Below are positions 28,547 to 38,180 of a stretch of 64,000 bases of DNA, one piece after another; the first letter of the stretch is position 1, and every line of letters starts with the position of its first letter. The position numbers were made by a program, and so were the translations under genes. A model generated the notes under the pieces. That model saw only the letters and a program-made list of their open reading frames with translations. It did not search any database and was not told the origin of the DNA. The DNA lies in contig NZ_FAOZ01000033.1 of NCBI RefSeq assembly GCF_001536285.1, forward strand, positions 37,947-101,946, written 5' to 3'. The DNA comes from Parafrankia irregularis. GTDB lineage: Bacteria > Actinomycetota > Actinomycetes > Frankiales > Frankiaceae.

Positions 28547-29478
28547 AGCGCCCGTCGGACGAGGGCCCGCCGCCCGAGGCTGTGCCGGGCGGCACCGTGG
28601 CCCGGCGGATGTGGCGGCTGTTCGAGCCGGTGCATGCCGTCACGTACTTCGCGCCGGCCTGCGCCGGGGCCTTCGAACGCGCGGGCCTGCGCGGTTTCTG
28701 GCGCGGCTATTTCGCCGGGCGGTCGGCGCCGCTCGGCCCGGTTGGCGCGGGGCCCGTCGTCGGATGTTTCTTCGGGTTCGCGCCGGCGATGGTCTCGCGG
28801 GCGCTGCCGGAGGTCTGGACGAGGATCACGCCCGCGGAGGCGCTGGACGCGCGGCTCGCCGGTGCTCGCGAGGCCCTCGGCCAGGTGCTGGGGCAGCCTG
28901 GTCCGGGCGAGGCGGCTCATCTCTCCGAGCCGGCCGACCTGACCGAGCTGGCCGGTCTGCTGCGGGCCGCCGCCGAGCACGCCCCGGTCGCGGGCCGCGT
29001 CCTCGCCGCCGCGAACGCGGCCCTGAGCTGGCCGTCGGATCCGCTCGGCGTCGTCTGGCATGCCACGACGATCCTGCGTGAGCATCGAGGTGACGGTCAT
29101 GTGGCTGCTCTGGTGACCGCTGGTCTTGACGGTGTCGAGACCGCCGTCTGGAGGGCCAGCATGGGTGGCGTCGGGAGGGAGGACTTCCAGCGCGTGCGCG
29201 GCTGGTCCGACGACGAGTGGACGGCCGCCGCCGGCAGGTTGCGCGCCCGTGGCTGGCTCAGTACCGCAGGCCGGCCGACGGAGGCGTCGCTGTCCGCCTT
29301 CAGATCGATCGAGACGACGACGGACCGGGTAGCCGCCTCGGTCTGGGACGAGCTCGGCACCGACGGAGTCGAACGCTGCGCGGCGCTCCTGGCTCCCGTC
29401 GCGCGCCGGGCCGCCGCGTTGCTGCGGTGGCCGAACCCGATCGGTGTGCCCGATCCACGCGAACCGATCTCGGGGTAG
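28543..29478 (+). CDS. SCO6745-family protein
   Basis: Protein of 311 residues, ATG overlapping the XRE stop. It matches the SCO6745 family of actinobacterial proteins in its PVHAVTYFAPACAGAFERAGLRGFWRGYFAGRSAPLGPV-like N-terminal pattern (positions about 27-66) and a winged-helix-like C terminus (about 205-290). The function is unknown. It is the third gene of the membrane protein/XRE operon, which may be accidental or may mean co-regulation. Confidence 0.75.
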   Translation: MKRPSDEGPPPEAVPGGTVARRMWRLFEPVHAVTYFAPACAGAFERAGLRGFWRGYFAGRSAPLGPVGAGPVVGCFFGFAPAMVSRALPEVWTRITPAEALDARLAGAREALGQVLGQPGPGEAAHLSEPADLTELAGLLRAAAEHAPVAGRVLAAANAALSWPSDPLGVVWHATTILREHRGDGHVAALVTAGLDGVETAVWRASMGGVGREDFQRVRGWSDDEWTAAAGRLRARGWLSTAGRPTEASLSAFRSIETTTDRVAASVWDELGTDGVERCAALLAPVARRAAALLRWPNPIGVPDPREPISG

Positions 29479-29719
29479 CCGACGCCGGCCGTGGCGGCGA
29501 CCGGTTTCGGCCTCGCCCCCCGATGCGTAACCAGCACGGCAGGCTGACCGTCAGACGGGCCCGATCGTCGCGGGGGCAGGGCGGTCGGGGTGGAACGATA
29601 TCCATCGGCACCGGCGGCGGCCCCACCGGCGGCGGCCCCAGCAGCGGGGGCACCAGCAGCGGTGGTGATGGCCCGGTCATCCCGGCGTGCTCGTCGCGGC
29701 AGAACCTGGAGGATGCGCG

Positions 29720-30991
29720 ATGCGTGAGGGCTCGGACGAGACCAACTGGGCCGGGAACATCGTCTACCGGGCAGAACGGTGGGCCGCGCCGACGTCCGTC
29801 GAGGAGCTGTGCGAGATCGTGGCCGCCTGTGATCAGGCCCGGCCTGTCGGCACACGTCACTCGTTCAACACGATCGCGGACACGGCGGGGACGCTCATCT
29901 CGACCACCCGGCTGCCTGCCCTGTTCCGGCTCGATGCCGACGCGCGTGAGGTCACCGTGAGTGCCGGGACCCGCTACGGCGATCTCGCCCGCGAGCTGGA
30001 CGCGCGGGGCTGGGCGCTGCGGAACCTCGGCTCGCTGCCCCACATCTGTGTCGCCGGTGCGTGTGCGACGGCGACGCATGGCTCCGGTGACCGTAACGGG
30101 AATCTGGCGACTTCCGTCGTCGCGCTTGATCTGGTCACCGCGTTGGGTGACGTCGTCACGGTTCGCCGGGATGTGGACCGCGACTTCGCCGGTCATGTCG
30201 TCGCACTCGGTGCGCTGGGGGTGGTCGTGGCGGTGACGCTCGCGATCGTGCCGACGTTCCGTGTTCGTCAGAACGTCTACCAGGGCCTGGCGCGCGCCGC
30301 GTTGCTGGACCATCTCGACGAGATCTTCGCCGTGGCCTACAGCGTCAGCGTCTTCACGACCTGGTGCTCCGACTCATCCCTGCTGTGGGTGAAGCAGCGG
30401 GTCGATGCGGTCGACGAGGCCGCTCCGGCGCCGGGGGAGATGTTCGGGGCCGGAGCACTGCTCCATCCGGTCCACCCGATATGCGGCCTCGACCCGATCC
30501 ACACCACGCGACAGCTTGGCGTTGCCGGCCCTTGGCATGAACGACTGCCGCATTTCCGGGCGGGCTTCACCCCCAGCGCCGGAAACGAGCTGCAGTCGGA
30601 GTACTTCGTCTCCCGCGACCGCGCCGCCGCGGCGGTTGAGGCGATCCACCAGATCGGCGAGCAGATCCGGCCAGCCCTGCACGTCAGCGAACTGCGCTCG
30701 ATCGCCTCCGACGATCTGTGGCTCAGCCCCACCCACGGCCGCGCGGCGATCAGCCTGCATTTCACCTGGCGGCCGGCCGAAGCCGCCGTCACCCGCGCGG
30801 TCGCCGCGGTGGAACGCCAACTGGCCCCCTTCGAGCCGCGCCCGCACTGGGGAAAGATCTTCACTCTGCCCGCGGAGACGATCCGCGCCGCCTACCCACG
30901 AGTCGCTGATTTCACCGCGCTGGCCGAACGCCACGACCCGACCGGTGTCTTCCGGAACACCTTCCTGGCGAACACGCTGGGCCTGACCTGA
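29720..30991 (+). CDS. Alditol oxidase-like FAD enzyme
   Basis: Protein of 423 residues of the VAO/PCMH flavin fold: FAD-binding domain (about residues 10-180) with VGTRHSFN at 43-50, in which His47 aligns with the covalently flavinylated His of alditol oxidases, followed by GACATATHGSGD. A C-terminal substrate domain (about 185-423) ends in an HPTGVFRNTF-like motif (here HDPTGVFRNTF). It should oxidise sugar alcohols or aldonolactones with O2, giving H2O2. It has a good Shine-Dalgarno (CTGGAGG). It is followed by an M20 peptidase at 27 bases; the pairing is not known to be functional. Confidence 0.85.
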   Translation: MREGSDETNWAGNIVYRAERWAAPTSVEELCEIVAACDQARPVGTRHSFNTIADTAGTLISTTRLPALFRLDADAREVTVSAGTRYGDLARELDARGWALRNLGSLPHICVAGACATATHGSGDRNGNLATSVVALDLVTALGDVVTVRRDVDRDFAGHVVALGALGVVVAVTLAIVPTFRVRQNVYQGLARAALLDHLDEIFAVAYSVSVFTTWCSDSSLLWVKQRVDAVDEAAPAPGEMFGAGALLHPVHPICGLDPIHTTRQLGVAGPWHERLPHFRAGFTPSAGNELQSEYFVSRDRAAAAVEAIHQIGEQIRPALHVSELRSIASDDLWLSPTHGRAAISLHFTWRPAEAAVTRAVAAVERQLAPFEPRPHWGKIFTLPAETIRAAYPRVADFTALAERHDPTGVFRNTFLANTLGLT

Positions 30992-31018
30992 CCAGGCCCT
31001 CGACGGGATGATGCGGGC

Positions 31019-32392
31019 ATGGTGACCACGCCTGCGGGAGCGTCGACCGGGGGAGCCGAGCCGGTGGTCGGCGCCGCGGTCGCCGAGGTGGTCCGGCTGG
31101 CCAGCGAGCTGATCGCGATCGACACCACGAACACCGGCGACGCGGAACGGAGAGGCTCCGAGCAGCCTGCCGCGGAGTATGTGGCGGCGCGGCTGGCGGA
31201 GGCCGGGTACGAGCCGGCCTACGTGGAGTCGGGCGGCCGGGGGCGTGGCAACGTCGTCGTCAGGCTGCCCGGTGCCGACCCGGCGCGCGGCGCGCTGTTG
31301 GTGCACGGCCATCTGGACGTCGTTCCGGCGGACGCGAGCGAGTGGTCCGTGCACCCGTTCTCCGGCGAGGTGCGGGACGGCTACGTCTGGGGGCGCGGCG
31401 CGGTCGACATGAAGGGCATGCTGGCGATGATGCTGGCCGTCGCCCGCGCCCTGCGGCGTGGTGGCGCCCGCCCGCCGCGCGACCTGATCTTCGCGTTCGT
31501 CGCCGACGAGGAAGCCGGCGGGTTTCAGGGCGCCCGGTGGCTGGTGGAGCACCGCCCGGAGCTGTTCGAGGGCGCCACCGAAGCGATTGGCGAAGTCGGC
31601 GGGTTCTCGGTCACGCTCGGCGCCCAGCGGGACGGCACACCCGGCGGACCTCGGGTGTATCTGGTGCAGACCGCGGAGAAGGGCTCGGTGTGGCTGCGGC
31701 TACGAGCACGTGGAACGGCTGGCCACGGCTCGTTGCTGAACGAGGACAACGCGGTCGTCAAGCTCGCCGCCGCGGTCAGCCGGCTCGGCGGGCACCGGTT
31801 TCCGCTCGTCCTCACCGGACCGGTGCGCGAACTGCTCCAGGGCCTGGCGGAGCTGACCGGGCATCCGTTCGACGAGCGTGACCCGCAGGCCACGGTCGCC
31901 CGGCTGGGTGGCCTGTCGCGCCTGGTGGGAGCTGCGCTGCGGGATACGGCCAACGTCACGATGTTCGAGGCCGGCTACAAGTCGAACGTCGTGCCGTCAG
32001 TGGCGCGGGCCACCGTCGACGGCCGCGTGCTGCCCGGTCGGGAGGCCGCGTTCCGGGCGGAGGTCGAGGCTGTTCTCGGGCCGGAGATCGAATGCGAATG
32101 GGCGAGCCTGCCCGCGGTTGAGACCAGGTTCGGTGGCGCGCTGGTGGACGCGATGGCCGCGTCGCTGGTCGGCGAGGATCCGGGTGCGCGGATCCTGCCC
32201 TACCTGCTTCCGGCCGCGACCGACGCGAAGTCGTTCCAGCGTCTCGGTATTCGCACGTTCGGGTTCGCGCCGCTGCGGCTGCCCCCCGACCTCGATTTCA
32301 CCGCCCTGTTCCATGGCGTCGACGAACGGGTTCCGGTCGACGCGCTCGAGTTCGGCACCCGCGTCCTGTACCGCTTCCTCTTGTCATGCTGA
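31019..32392 (+). CDS. M20-family metallopeptidase
   Basis: Protein of 457 residues of the ArgE/DapE/ACY1 family. Metal ligands are visible: HGHLD at 96-100, GRGAVDMKG around 125-133 with Asp130, and DEEAGG around 163-168. A dimerisation domain lies about 205-330. It lacks a signal peptide and is cytoplasmic. Substrates of the family are N-acylated amino acids or short peptides; the specificity is not readable. It may share a transcript with the upstream oxidase. Confidence 0.85.
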   Translation: MVTTPAGASTGGAEPVVGAAVAEVVRLASELIAIDTTNTGDAERRGSEQPAAEYVAARLAEAGYEPAYVESGGRGRGNVVVRLPGADPARGALLVHGHLDVVPADASEWSVHPFSGEVRDGYVWGRGAVDMKGMLAMMLAVARALRRGGARPPRDLIFAFVADEEAGGFQGARWLVEHRPELFEGATEAIGEVGGFSVTLGAQRDGTPGGPRVYLVQTAEKGSVWLRLRARGTAGHGSLLNEDNAVVKLAAAVSRLGGHRFPLVLTGPVRELLQGLAELTGHPFDERDPQATVARLGGLSRLVGAALRDTANVTMFEAGYKSNVVPSVARATVDGRVLPGREAAFRAEVEAVLGPEIECEWASLPAVETRFGGALVDAMAASLVGEDPGARILPYLLPAATDAKSFQRLGIRTFGFAPLRLPPDLDFTALFHGVDERVPVDALEFGTRVLYRFLLSC

Positions 32393-32516
32393 CGGTTCAC
32401 GATCCTGCCGCCGCGGGCGACCTCGCCGACCCTGTCGGCGCCCGGGCGCGCCGCAGACGGTGACCCGGGCGACCAGGAGTTTGCGGCCTACGGTGTTGGC
32501 TCAGGGTCGAAAGGCG

Positions 32517-33548
32517 CTACACGTTCTCGCGGTTCAGCAGGTGGCGGCCGGTGACGAACGGCAGGTCGCCGTGGTTGACGATGCCCGGGGCCGCGGCGAC
32601 GACATGGGGAATCGCGTTGATCGCGGGCATCGCGGTCGGCCCGGCCGAGGCGAAGTGGGCGCTGCCGATCGGCGCGAGCCGTACCTGGACACCGGGGTCG
32701 CCCTCGATCTCCAGGACGTAGCCGTCCTCGACCGGCCAGTTCGGCGTCATCTGGTCGCCAACCTTCCAGACGAAGCGACACTCGATCACCGACCGGCCAC
32801 CGGAAATGCCGGCGATGACACCCTTGAAGCCCGAGATCTGGCCCTTCTCCAGCTTCATGAATCCGAAGTCGACGTCGTCGGTCGCGGCGGCGAACTCGGC
32901 GGTGAACCGGACCTCGTCGAGCTCGATCGCGAGGGCCTGCGCGAGGACGCGGATCTGCTCCTTGAAGGACCCGCAGTTGACCTCGATCATGCCGGGGGCG
33001 GCCGGGTCGTCGGGGTCCAGCCCGATGCTCATCGCGCGGAACATCCGCTCATTGGCATAGCCGCTCATGTCGAGTGACTCCAGCATCGAGATCCGGTCGA
33101 TCCGGGTGCACATCGCGCTCGCCGCCAGCACGGTCATTCCCATGTGCCCGGGGTAGACGCCAGTCGTGTAAAGCGAGGACCGGCCGCGTTCGCAGGCCGC
33201 CGCGAGCCGGTCGCGGACGTCCTCGCCGTAACCGGCGCCGGCGAGCATGTACATCGTGGACACGATGTTCACCCCGGCTGACAGGATCCGGTCGAGCTGG
33301 TCGAAATCCGGCCGGTAGGCCATGTAGGCGACGCAGTCCGGCTTCAGCGCCAGCAGCGCCTCGACGTCGTCGGTCGCCGTGACGCCGATCGGCGCGATCC
33401 CGGCCAGCTCGCCGACGTCCCTGCCGACCTTCTCCGGCGAGTAGGCGTAGCAGCCGACCAGCTCCAACGCCGGATGCCCGACCAGCCCGCGGACAGCGGC
33501 GGTCCCCGTCTTTCCTGTCGTCCACTGAACGACACGCAGCTTGCTCAT
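32517..33548 (-). CDS. Dihydrodipicolinate-reductase-like dehydrogenase (paralogue 1)
   Basis: Protein of 343 residues from ATG 33548. It has the N-terminal VVQWTTGKTGTAAVRGL Rossmann motif, like diaminopentanoate dehydrogenases and DapB-type reductases, and a C-terminal segment AMPAINAIPHVVAAAPGI repeated in its paralogues. The family is NAD(P)-dependent and in actinobacteria often encoded near SDRs in degradation pathways. It is the last gene of a minus-strand array with an SDR and two further paralogues. The substrate is unknown. Confidence 0.75.
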   Translation of the reverse strand: MSKLRVVQWTTGKTGTAAVRGLVGHPALELVGCYAYSPEKVGRDVGELAGIAPIGVTATDDVEALLALKPDCVAYMAYRPDFDQLDRILSAGVNIVSTMYMLAGAGYGEDVRDRLAAACERGRSSLYTTGVYPGHMGMTVLAASAMCTRIDRISMLESLDMSGYANERMFRAMSIGLDPDDPAAPGMIEVNCGSFKEQIRVLAQALAIELDEVRFTAEFAAATDDVDFGFMKLEKGQISGFKGVIAGISGGRSVIECRFVWKVGDQMTPNWPVEDGYVLEIEGDPGVQVRLAPIGSAHFASAGPTAMPAINAIPHVVAAAPGIVNHGDLPFVTGRHLLNRENV

Positions 33549-33605
33549 CGAAATCACCGTCTCCTCGAGGTCTTCGTCTTCGTCTCCGTCTCCGCGGGTC
33601 CGGGC

Positions 33606-34463
33606 CTACCGGGCCTGCCGCTCGGGCGGGCGGGTCGAGGTCTCCATGAGCGCCCGCCAGGTCAGGGTGACCTCGCCGCGCGGCATGGCCAGCGACCGGG
33701 TGGTGATCCACTCGTCGAGGGGCTTGGCCCAGGTCACCGGCCCGTTCGGCAGCCCGTCGTACAGCGACGTGGCCACCGTCTCCGGCTCGGCCGGGTTGAA
33801 CAGGCCGTTGCGCATCCGGTCGAGCAGATCCTCCGAGTCGGCCCGGTTGCACAGCTCCGGGTCGAGGGTGTCCTTGAAGGCGTTGAAGTTCGGCGACGCG
33901 GTCGCACCGACGAGCATCGCGGTGACATCCACACCGTGGTCGCCGAGCTCGCCCCACAGCGACTCGGCGAGGATCCACTCGAAGGCCTTGCCCGCGTTGT
34001 AGGTGGCGCTGGTGACGGCGCCCTGCGTGCCGCCGGTGGAGCTGACCAGGGAGATCCCACCCCGGCCGCGCGCCACCATCTTCGGCGCGAACAGGTTGAG
34101 CAGGATGAGCGGCGTCGCGCAGTTCGCCTGCACCGACCGCAGCTGCAGCTCGAGCGGATGGGTGAGGAACAGCCCGATCGGCGCCACCGCCGCGTTGTAC
34201 ACGAACAGTCCGATCTCCAGATCGTCCGTCGCCGCGGCCACGATCTCGCCGATCTTCGGATCGGTCAGGTCCGCGGCTAACTCGCGCACCTGCACGCCGT
34301 GCGTCGCCCGCACCTCCGCGGCGGTCGCGGCAAGCGTCTCGGCACCGCGGGCGTTCATCACGACGTTCAGCCCACGGGCCGCCGCCTCCAGGGAAAGCGC
34401 CCGGCCGATGCCCATCGACGCGCCGGCGATGAAGGCCCACGGCCCGTACCTGTGCTTGAACAT
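33606..34463 (-). CDS. SDR-family oxidoreductase
   Basis: Protein of 285 residues with an altered cofactor motif AGASMGIGRAL, YNAAV where NNAG is usual, catalytic Ser in SLVSSTGG and YNAGK for YxxxK. It is the short-chain dehydrogenase type often found in actinobacterial degradation clusters. It lies 57 bases upstream of paralogue 1 on the same strand, so both may work on one substrate, e.g. successive redox steps on an alkyl or amino compound (inference). Start ATG 34463. Confidence 0.82.
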   Translation of the reverse strand: MFKHRYGPWAFIAGASMGIGRALSLEAAARGLNVVMNARGAETLAATAAEVRATHGVQVRELAADLTDPKIGEIVAAATDDLEIGLFVYNAAVAPIGLFLTHPLELQLRSVQANCATPLILLNLFAPKMVARGRGGISLVSSTGGTQGAVTSATYNAGKAFEWILAESLWGELGDHGVDVTAMLVGATASPNFNAFKDTLDPELCNRADSEDLLDRMRNGLFNPAEPETVATSLYDGLPNGPVTWAKPLDEWITTRSLAMPRGEVTLTWRALMETSTRPPERQAR

Positions 34464-34501
34464 GCTTCTCCCACCATTCGGTCGGCGCCGACGAGCGGCA
34501 C

Positions 34502-34576
34502 GCTGATGCCTTGCAGGCTGATGCCTTGCAGGCTGATGCCCTGCAGGCTGGTGCGGTCCACGCTGGTGCGCTGCAG
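34502..34576. repeat. Five 15-bp tandem repeats
   Basis: Five units of GCTGATGCCTTGCAG and close variants in tandem, between the SDR start and the next dehydrogenase stop. The first two are identical, the last two differ by several bases. They are in non-coding DNA and could affect transcript processing or be a neutral slippage array. Confidence 0.7.
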
Positions 34577-34619
34577 GCTGGAATGCTGATGCGCTGGCTG
34601 GAATGAGAACGCGGCGGGG

Positions 34620-35597
34620 TCAGGACCGCACGACGGTGGCCGGCTCGGGCCGGACGAGACCCACCGGGCGCACAAGCGGCAGGTCCAGATGGGTGTGGAT
34701 CCCGGGCGGGGCGGCGCAGACGGCCGGGATCGCGTTGACGGCGTTCATCGCCGTCCACACCCGGCCCCAGTAACCCTCGTCCCCGGTCGGGTGCCTGCGG
34801 GACGGTTCGAGGGTGAGGGTTGTCGACGGCTCGCCCTCGATGCTCACCGAGTATTTGACGGTGCCGTAGCCCCAGTTCGGCTCCAGGTCGTCGGACATCT
34901 TCCAGAAGCTGCGGAACACGATGACGGGCCGGCCGCCGGCCAGGGCGATCCACTCGTGGCGCATGCCCCCGACGGTTCCGGCGGGGATCTCGCCCGACCG
35001 CACGGTCAGGTCCGTCTTCGCCACCGCGACGTCGAAGTCCAGCCCGTCGAAGTTCATCGCGTGCGACGGGTGTGGCGCGAGGTCCGCGACCTCCTGAACG
35101 GTGACCCGGTCGACGCGGGTGCACAGCCGAGCGACGGTCAGCGGCAGCAGGTCACCGGAGAAGCCCGGGTGGATGCCCGCGCCGAACAGGGAGCTGCCGC
35201 CGTCCCGGCAGGCCGCGGCGAGCCGCGCGACCGGCTCCTGGTTCGCGAGCCCGGCCGGGAACACCCAGCCCGTCGGCGTGACGATGCTCTTGCCCGACCG
35301 CAGGATCCGGCACATCTCGTCGACGTCCGCGTACAGCGGCGCGTAGTTCACGCAGTCCGCCTCCAACGCGAGGACGTCGTCGACGGAGCCGGTCGCCGCG
35401 ACGCCGACGGGGTCGATCCCCGCGAGCGTCCCCGCGTCGACCCCCACCTTCTCCGCGCTGGTGACGTAGACCCCGACCAGCTCGTAGCCCGGGGTGTCGA
35501 CGACGTGCCGGATCGAGATCCGGCCGATCGAGCCCGTCGCCCACTGGATGACCCGGTAGGTGCGCCCGGGTAAGCCGGTTTCGGTTGAGGTGCTCAT
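34620..35597 (-). CDS. Dihydrodipicolinate-reductase-like dehydrogenase (paralogue 2)
   Basis: Protein of 325 residues from ATG 35597, with the N-terminal VIQWATGSIGRISIRHV Rossmann motif and the C-terminal AMNAVNAIPAVCAAPPGI segment shared with paralogue 3. The central part contains GIHPGFSGDLLPL, also shared with paralogue 3, suggesting both act on similar substrates and differ from paralogue 1. Its ATG touches the chimeric remnant upstream (4-base overlap). No membrane segment is present. Confidence 0.78.
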   Translation of the reverse strand: MSTSTETGLPGRTYRVIQWATGSIGRISIRHVVDTPGYELVGVYVTSAEKVGVDAGTLAGIDPVGVAATGSVDDVLALEADCVNYAPLYADVDEMCRILRSGKSIVTPTGWVFPAGLANQEPVARLAAACRDGGSSLFGAGIHPGFSGDLLPLTVARLCTRVDRVTVQEVADLAPHPSHAMNFDGLDFDVAVAKTDLTVRSGEIPAGTVGGMRHEWIALAGGRPVIVFRSFWKMSDDLEPNWGYGTVKYSVSIEGEPSTTLTLEPSRRHPTGDEGYWGRVWTAMNAVNAIPAVCAAPPGIHTHLDLPLVRPVGLVRPEPATVVRS

Positions 35598-36036
35598 GAC
35601 AGCCACTGACCTCCGTTGACCGCGAGATGCTGGCCAGTGACGACACTGGCCAGGTCGGACGCGAGGAACAGCACCGCTCCGGCGCACTGGTCCGGCGACG
35701 GGACGATCCCCAGCGGCATCTCCGTGGCTTTCGTCCTGAGCCACGCCTCGACGCTCGTGCCCGCCGCCGCCGCGCCGGCTCCCAGACGCTCCAGGTTCTC
35801 TCCCAGAACCGGGCCGAGGAAGACCCCGTTCACCCGGACACCCCAGCCGCCGAGGCGCTGGCAGGCGCCCGCGTCGGTGATGTCCGTGGGGACGGACAGC
35901 GGCTCCCGGCCGAGTGCCCTGATCTCGGCGGCCACCGCCGCCAGCCGGTCCGCCCGCCGCGCCGCGAGCCTCGCCGGCCCACGTTTCCGGTCGTCCACTG
36001 GACCACGCGAAGCGGTGCGGTCGGCGGGACCGTCAT
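35594..36036 (-). pseudogene. Chimeric remnant: dehydrogenase 5' end joined to gutted SDR
   Basis: From ATG 36036 (Shine-Dalgarno ACAGGAGA) the first 20 or so codons read LRVVQWTTGNVGRR, the start of a fourth dihydrodipicolinate-reductase-like gene. The match then stops and a different frame continues as an SDR interior (LAARRADRLAAVAAEI), lacking the GxxxGxG motif. After PTDITDAGACQRL the sequence jumps to the SDR C terminus (GVRVNGVFLGPVLGEN onwards, ending GQHLAVNGGQWLS), so about 100 residues with NAG and YxxxK are missing. At least two deletions created this fossil, which has no active site. Confidence 0.75.
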
Positions 36037-36746
36037 GAGACATCTCCTGTCAGGTGTTCGCCTGCGGGGGTTGTGCCTGCGGGGGTTGCGCCCGCGGGAG
36101 GCACGCCCGCGGGCGCGGGCTCCAGATGCGCGGCGAGCAGGTCGACCAGCGCGGCGCGCTCGCGGGACGTGTCGAGCGGCTCGCGGGTGGCCAGCTGGGC
36201 GAAGACGAGCCCACGCAGCGCCGCCCAGAGCAGGTGACCGACGGCCCGCGCGTCGCCGTGGTGCTGTCGTTCGGCGATCAGCTCCTCGCCGAGGCGCGTC
36301 AGCTCGGCCGCGACCAGGGCGAAGTGCTCCCCCGTCTCCGCGTCGCGCTGGCTGCGCGTCGCGACGGCGATCTCCAGACTGGCGCGCGAAGCCGGTGTGC
36401 AGAACGCGGCCCAGGCGGCCTCGACGAGCGCGCTGACCTGGTCGCGGACGGAGCCCACCGGGACCCCGAGCGCGGCCATGCGCCGGCGCAGCTCGTCGAA
36501 GCTCGCGTCGACGACGGCGGTCAGCAGGCCGTCACGGTCTCCGAAGTGGTACTGGATCACGCCCCAGGTGACGCCCGCCCGCTCGGCGATGTGCTTGGCG
36601 CTGGCGGCGGCGAAGCCCTCCTCGACGACACAGCGCACGGTCTCTTCCATGATCAGGGCGCGGGTCCGCTCGGCACGCTCCTGCGCGCCGCTCGCCGGCC
36701 GGGTCGGCGCGATCGACCCGCCGCGACGCGTGCCGCGCGACGTCAC
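36033..36746 (-). CDS. TetR-family transcriptional regulator
   Basis: Protein of 237 residues from GTG 36746, overlapping the stop of paralogue 3 by GTGA. The N-terminal helix-turn-helix (about residues 28-75) contains ASAKHIAERAGVTWGVIQYHFGDRDGLL. The C-terminal ligand domain is helical and ends in a Pro/Ala-Gly-Thr repeat. It lies inside the array of dehydrogenases and SDRs, so it very likely controls them in response to their substrate. Its stop overlaps the ATG of the chimeric remnant. Confidence 0.85.
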   Translation of the reverse strand: MTSRGTRRGGSIAPTRPASGAQERAERTRALIMEETVRCVVEEGFAAASAKHIAERAGVTWGVIQYHFGDRDGLLTAVVDASFDELRRRMAALGVPVGSVRDQVSALVEAAWAAFCTPASRASLEIAVATRSQRDAETGEHFALVAAELTRLGEELIAERQHHGDARAVGHLLWAALRGLVFAQLATREPLDTSRERAALVDLLAAHLEPAPAGVPPAGATPAGTTPAGEHLTGDVS

Positions 36747-37813
36747 GGCATCAGGCCGTGGGCCTGGGCGACCGGCAGGTCGGACAGGTGAGTGAGCCCC
36801 GGGGGTGCCGCGCAGACCGCGGGGATCGCGTTCACGGCCTTGGCCGCCGTCGCGATGACGCCGGCCATGTTGTGATCGGTGCTCTCGTCACCGACATGGG
36901 TGTTGATCTCGACGCCGGGCACGCCCCTGACCACGACCCGGTGCACGCCTGGGCGCCCGTCGGGCGGGAACGGCCACTCGGGCGCGGCCTGGGCGGTCAG
37001 CCGGTTCACGTGCTCCATGACGATCGCGGGACGTCCGTGCACGATGCCCTCGACGGCGAAACGGGCGGCGGCGACCTGGCCCGGCTCGACGGTCATCATC
37101 GTGCAGGTGATGGTCTCGGTGGCCGTCCAGGTCTCGTGGCGCTCGCGGAGCTCCTCGACCTGCACCCCGAGGCGGTCGGCCAGCAGCCGGATCGGGCCGC
37201 CCCAGATCGACGCGAGCACGCCGGGCAGGAACAGGGCGGGCACGGTGTCGGGAGTGGTGCCGAACCCGAAGCTCGCTCCGGTGAACGCGGCGTCGTCATA
37301 CGTGCCGTAGTCGAAGATCTCCTGCACGAGGATCTCATCGGCCCGTTCGGTCAGGCTCAGCGCCGCGAGCGGCAGGAGATCACCGGAGAAACCAGGGTCG
37401 ATGCCGTTCACGAACATGGTGGTGCCCCCGGCCGCGCAGGCCGCCTCGATCGGCTCGCGCAGCCAGGCATCGGCGTGGGGCGGATAGACGAGCCACACCA
37501 GGGACGTCGCGACGACGTTGGTGCCCGCGGCGAGGAAGGCCGTGATGTCCGCGAGGGCGGCCTGCGGGCGGGTCTCCGCCTGCGACGTGTAGACGACGCA
37601 GTCGGCCTTCAACGCCAGCAGCGCCTGCAGGTCGTCCGTCGCGGTGATGCCCGTGGCGGCGTCGAGACCGCAGAGCTCGGCCGCGTCCCGGCCGACCTTG
37701 TCGGGGCTGCTGGCGTGTACCCCCACCAGTTCCAGCCCGGGCCGGTTGATGATCGAACGTAAGGAGTGACGACCAACGTTCCCGGTGGAGAACTGGATCA
37801 CGCGCAGCGACAT
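36743..37813 (-). CDS. Dihydrodipicolinate-reductase-like dehydrogenase (paralogue 3)
   Basis: Protein of 356 residues from ATG 37813, N-terminal VIQFSTGNVGRHSLRSI, central GIDPGFSGDLLPL and C-terminal KAVNAIPAVCAAPPGL. It is the first gene of the minus-strand array and is coupled to the TetR gene by a GTGA overlap. The array is: paralogue 3, TetR, remnant, paralogue 2, SDR, paralogue 1. It is probably transcribed from the AT-richer region around 37880. Confidence 0.78.
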   Translation of the reverse strand: MSLRVIQFSTGNVGRHSLRSIINRPGLELVGVHASSPDKVGRDAAELCGLDAATGITATDDLQALLALKADCVVYTSQAETRPQAALADITAFLAAGTNVVATSLVWLVYPPHADAWLREPIEAACAAGGTTMFVNGIDPGFSGDLLPLAALSLTERADEILVQEIFDYGTYDDAAFTGASFGFGTTPDTVPALFLPGVLASIWGGPIRLLADRLGVQVEELRERHETWTATETITCTMMTVEPGQVAAARFAVEGIVHGRPAIVMEHVNRLTAQAAPEWPFPPDGRPGVHRVVVRGVPGVEINTHVGDESTDHNMAGVIATAAKAVNAIPAVCAAPPGLTHLSDLPVAQAHGLMP

Positions 37814-38180
37814 GGAAGCTCCCGACTGTGCGAGCCGACGACCTCCGAGTGAGCCGACGACCTCCGACCGGGGCATCATAAACCGCTTAATGGTTTTGTT
37901 GTCCAGTGGTCGCCTGCGGATCCCGCCGCGACGGCGAGAGCAGAACGGGACCGGCGCAGCAGCGCGTCCGCCTCCTGCTCATGGACCCGGTGCGCCGCGG
38001 ACGCCCCGACGGTTCGGGCGGTATGGGGCGCCGACGAGGTCCCCGGCGGCGTCCCCGGCGACGTGCAGGTCTGCGACGTGCAGGTGGCCAGAAGTGGACA
38101 GTGGAGTTCGTGGTGTGGGCCGACCAGAGATCATGCGAGTTCTGTCCGTTTCCATGCACGCCGGAGCAGGAGGCCGCTAA

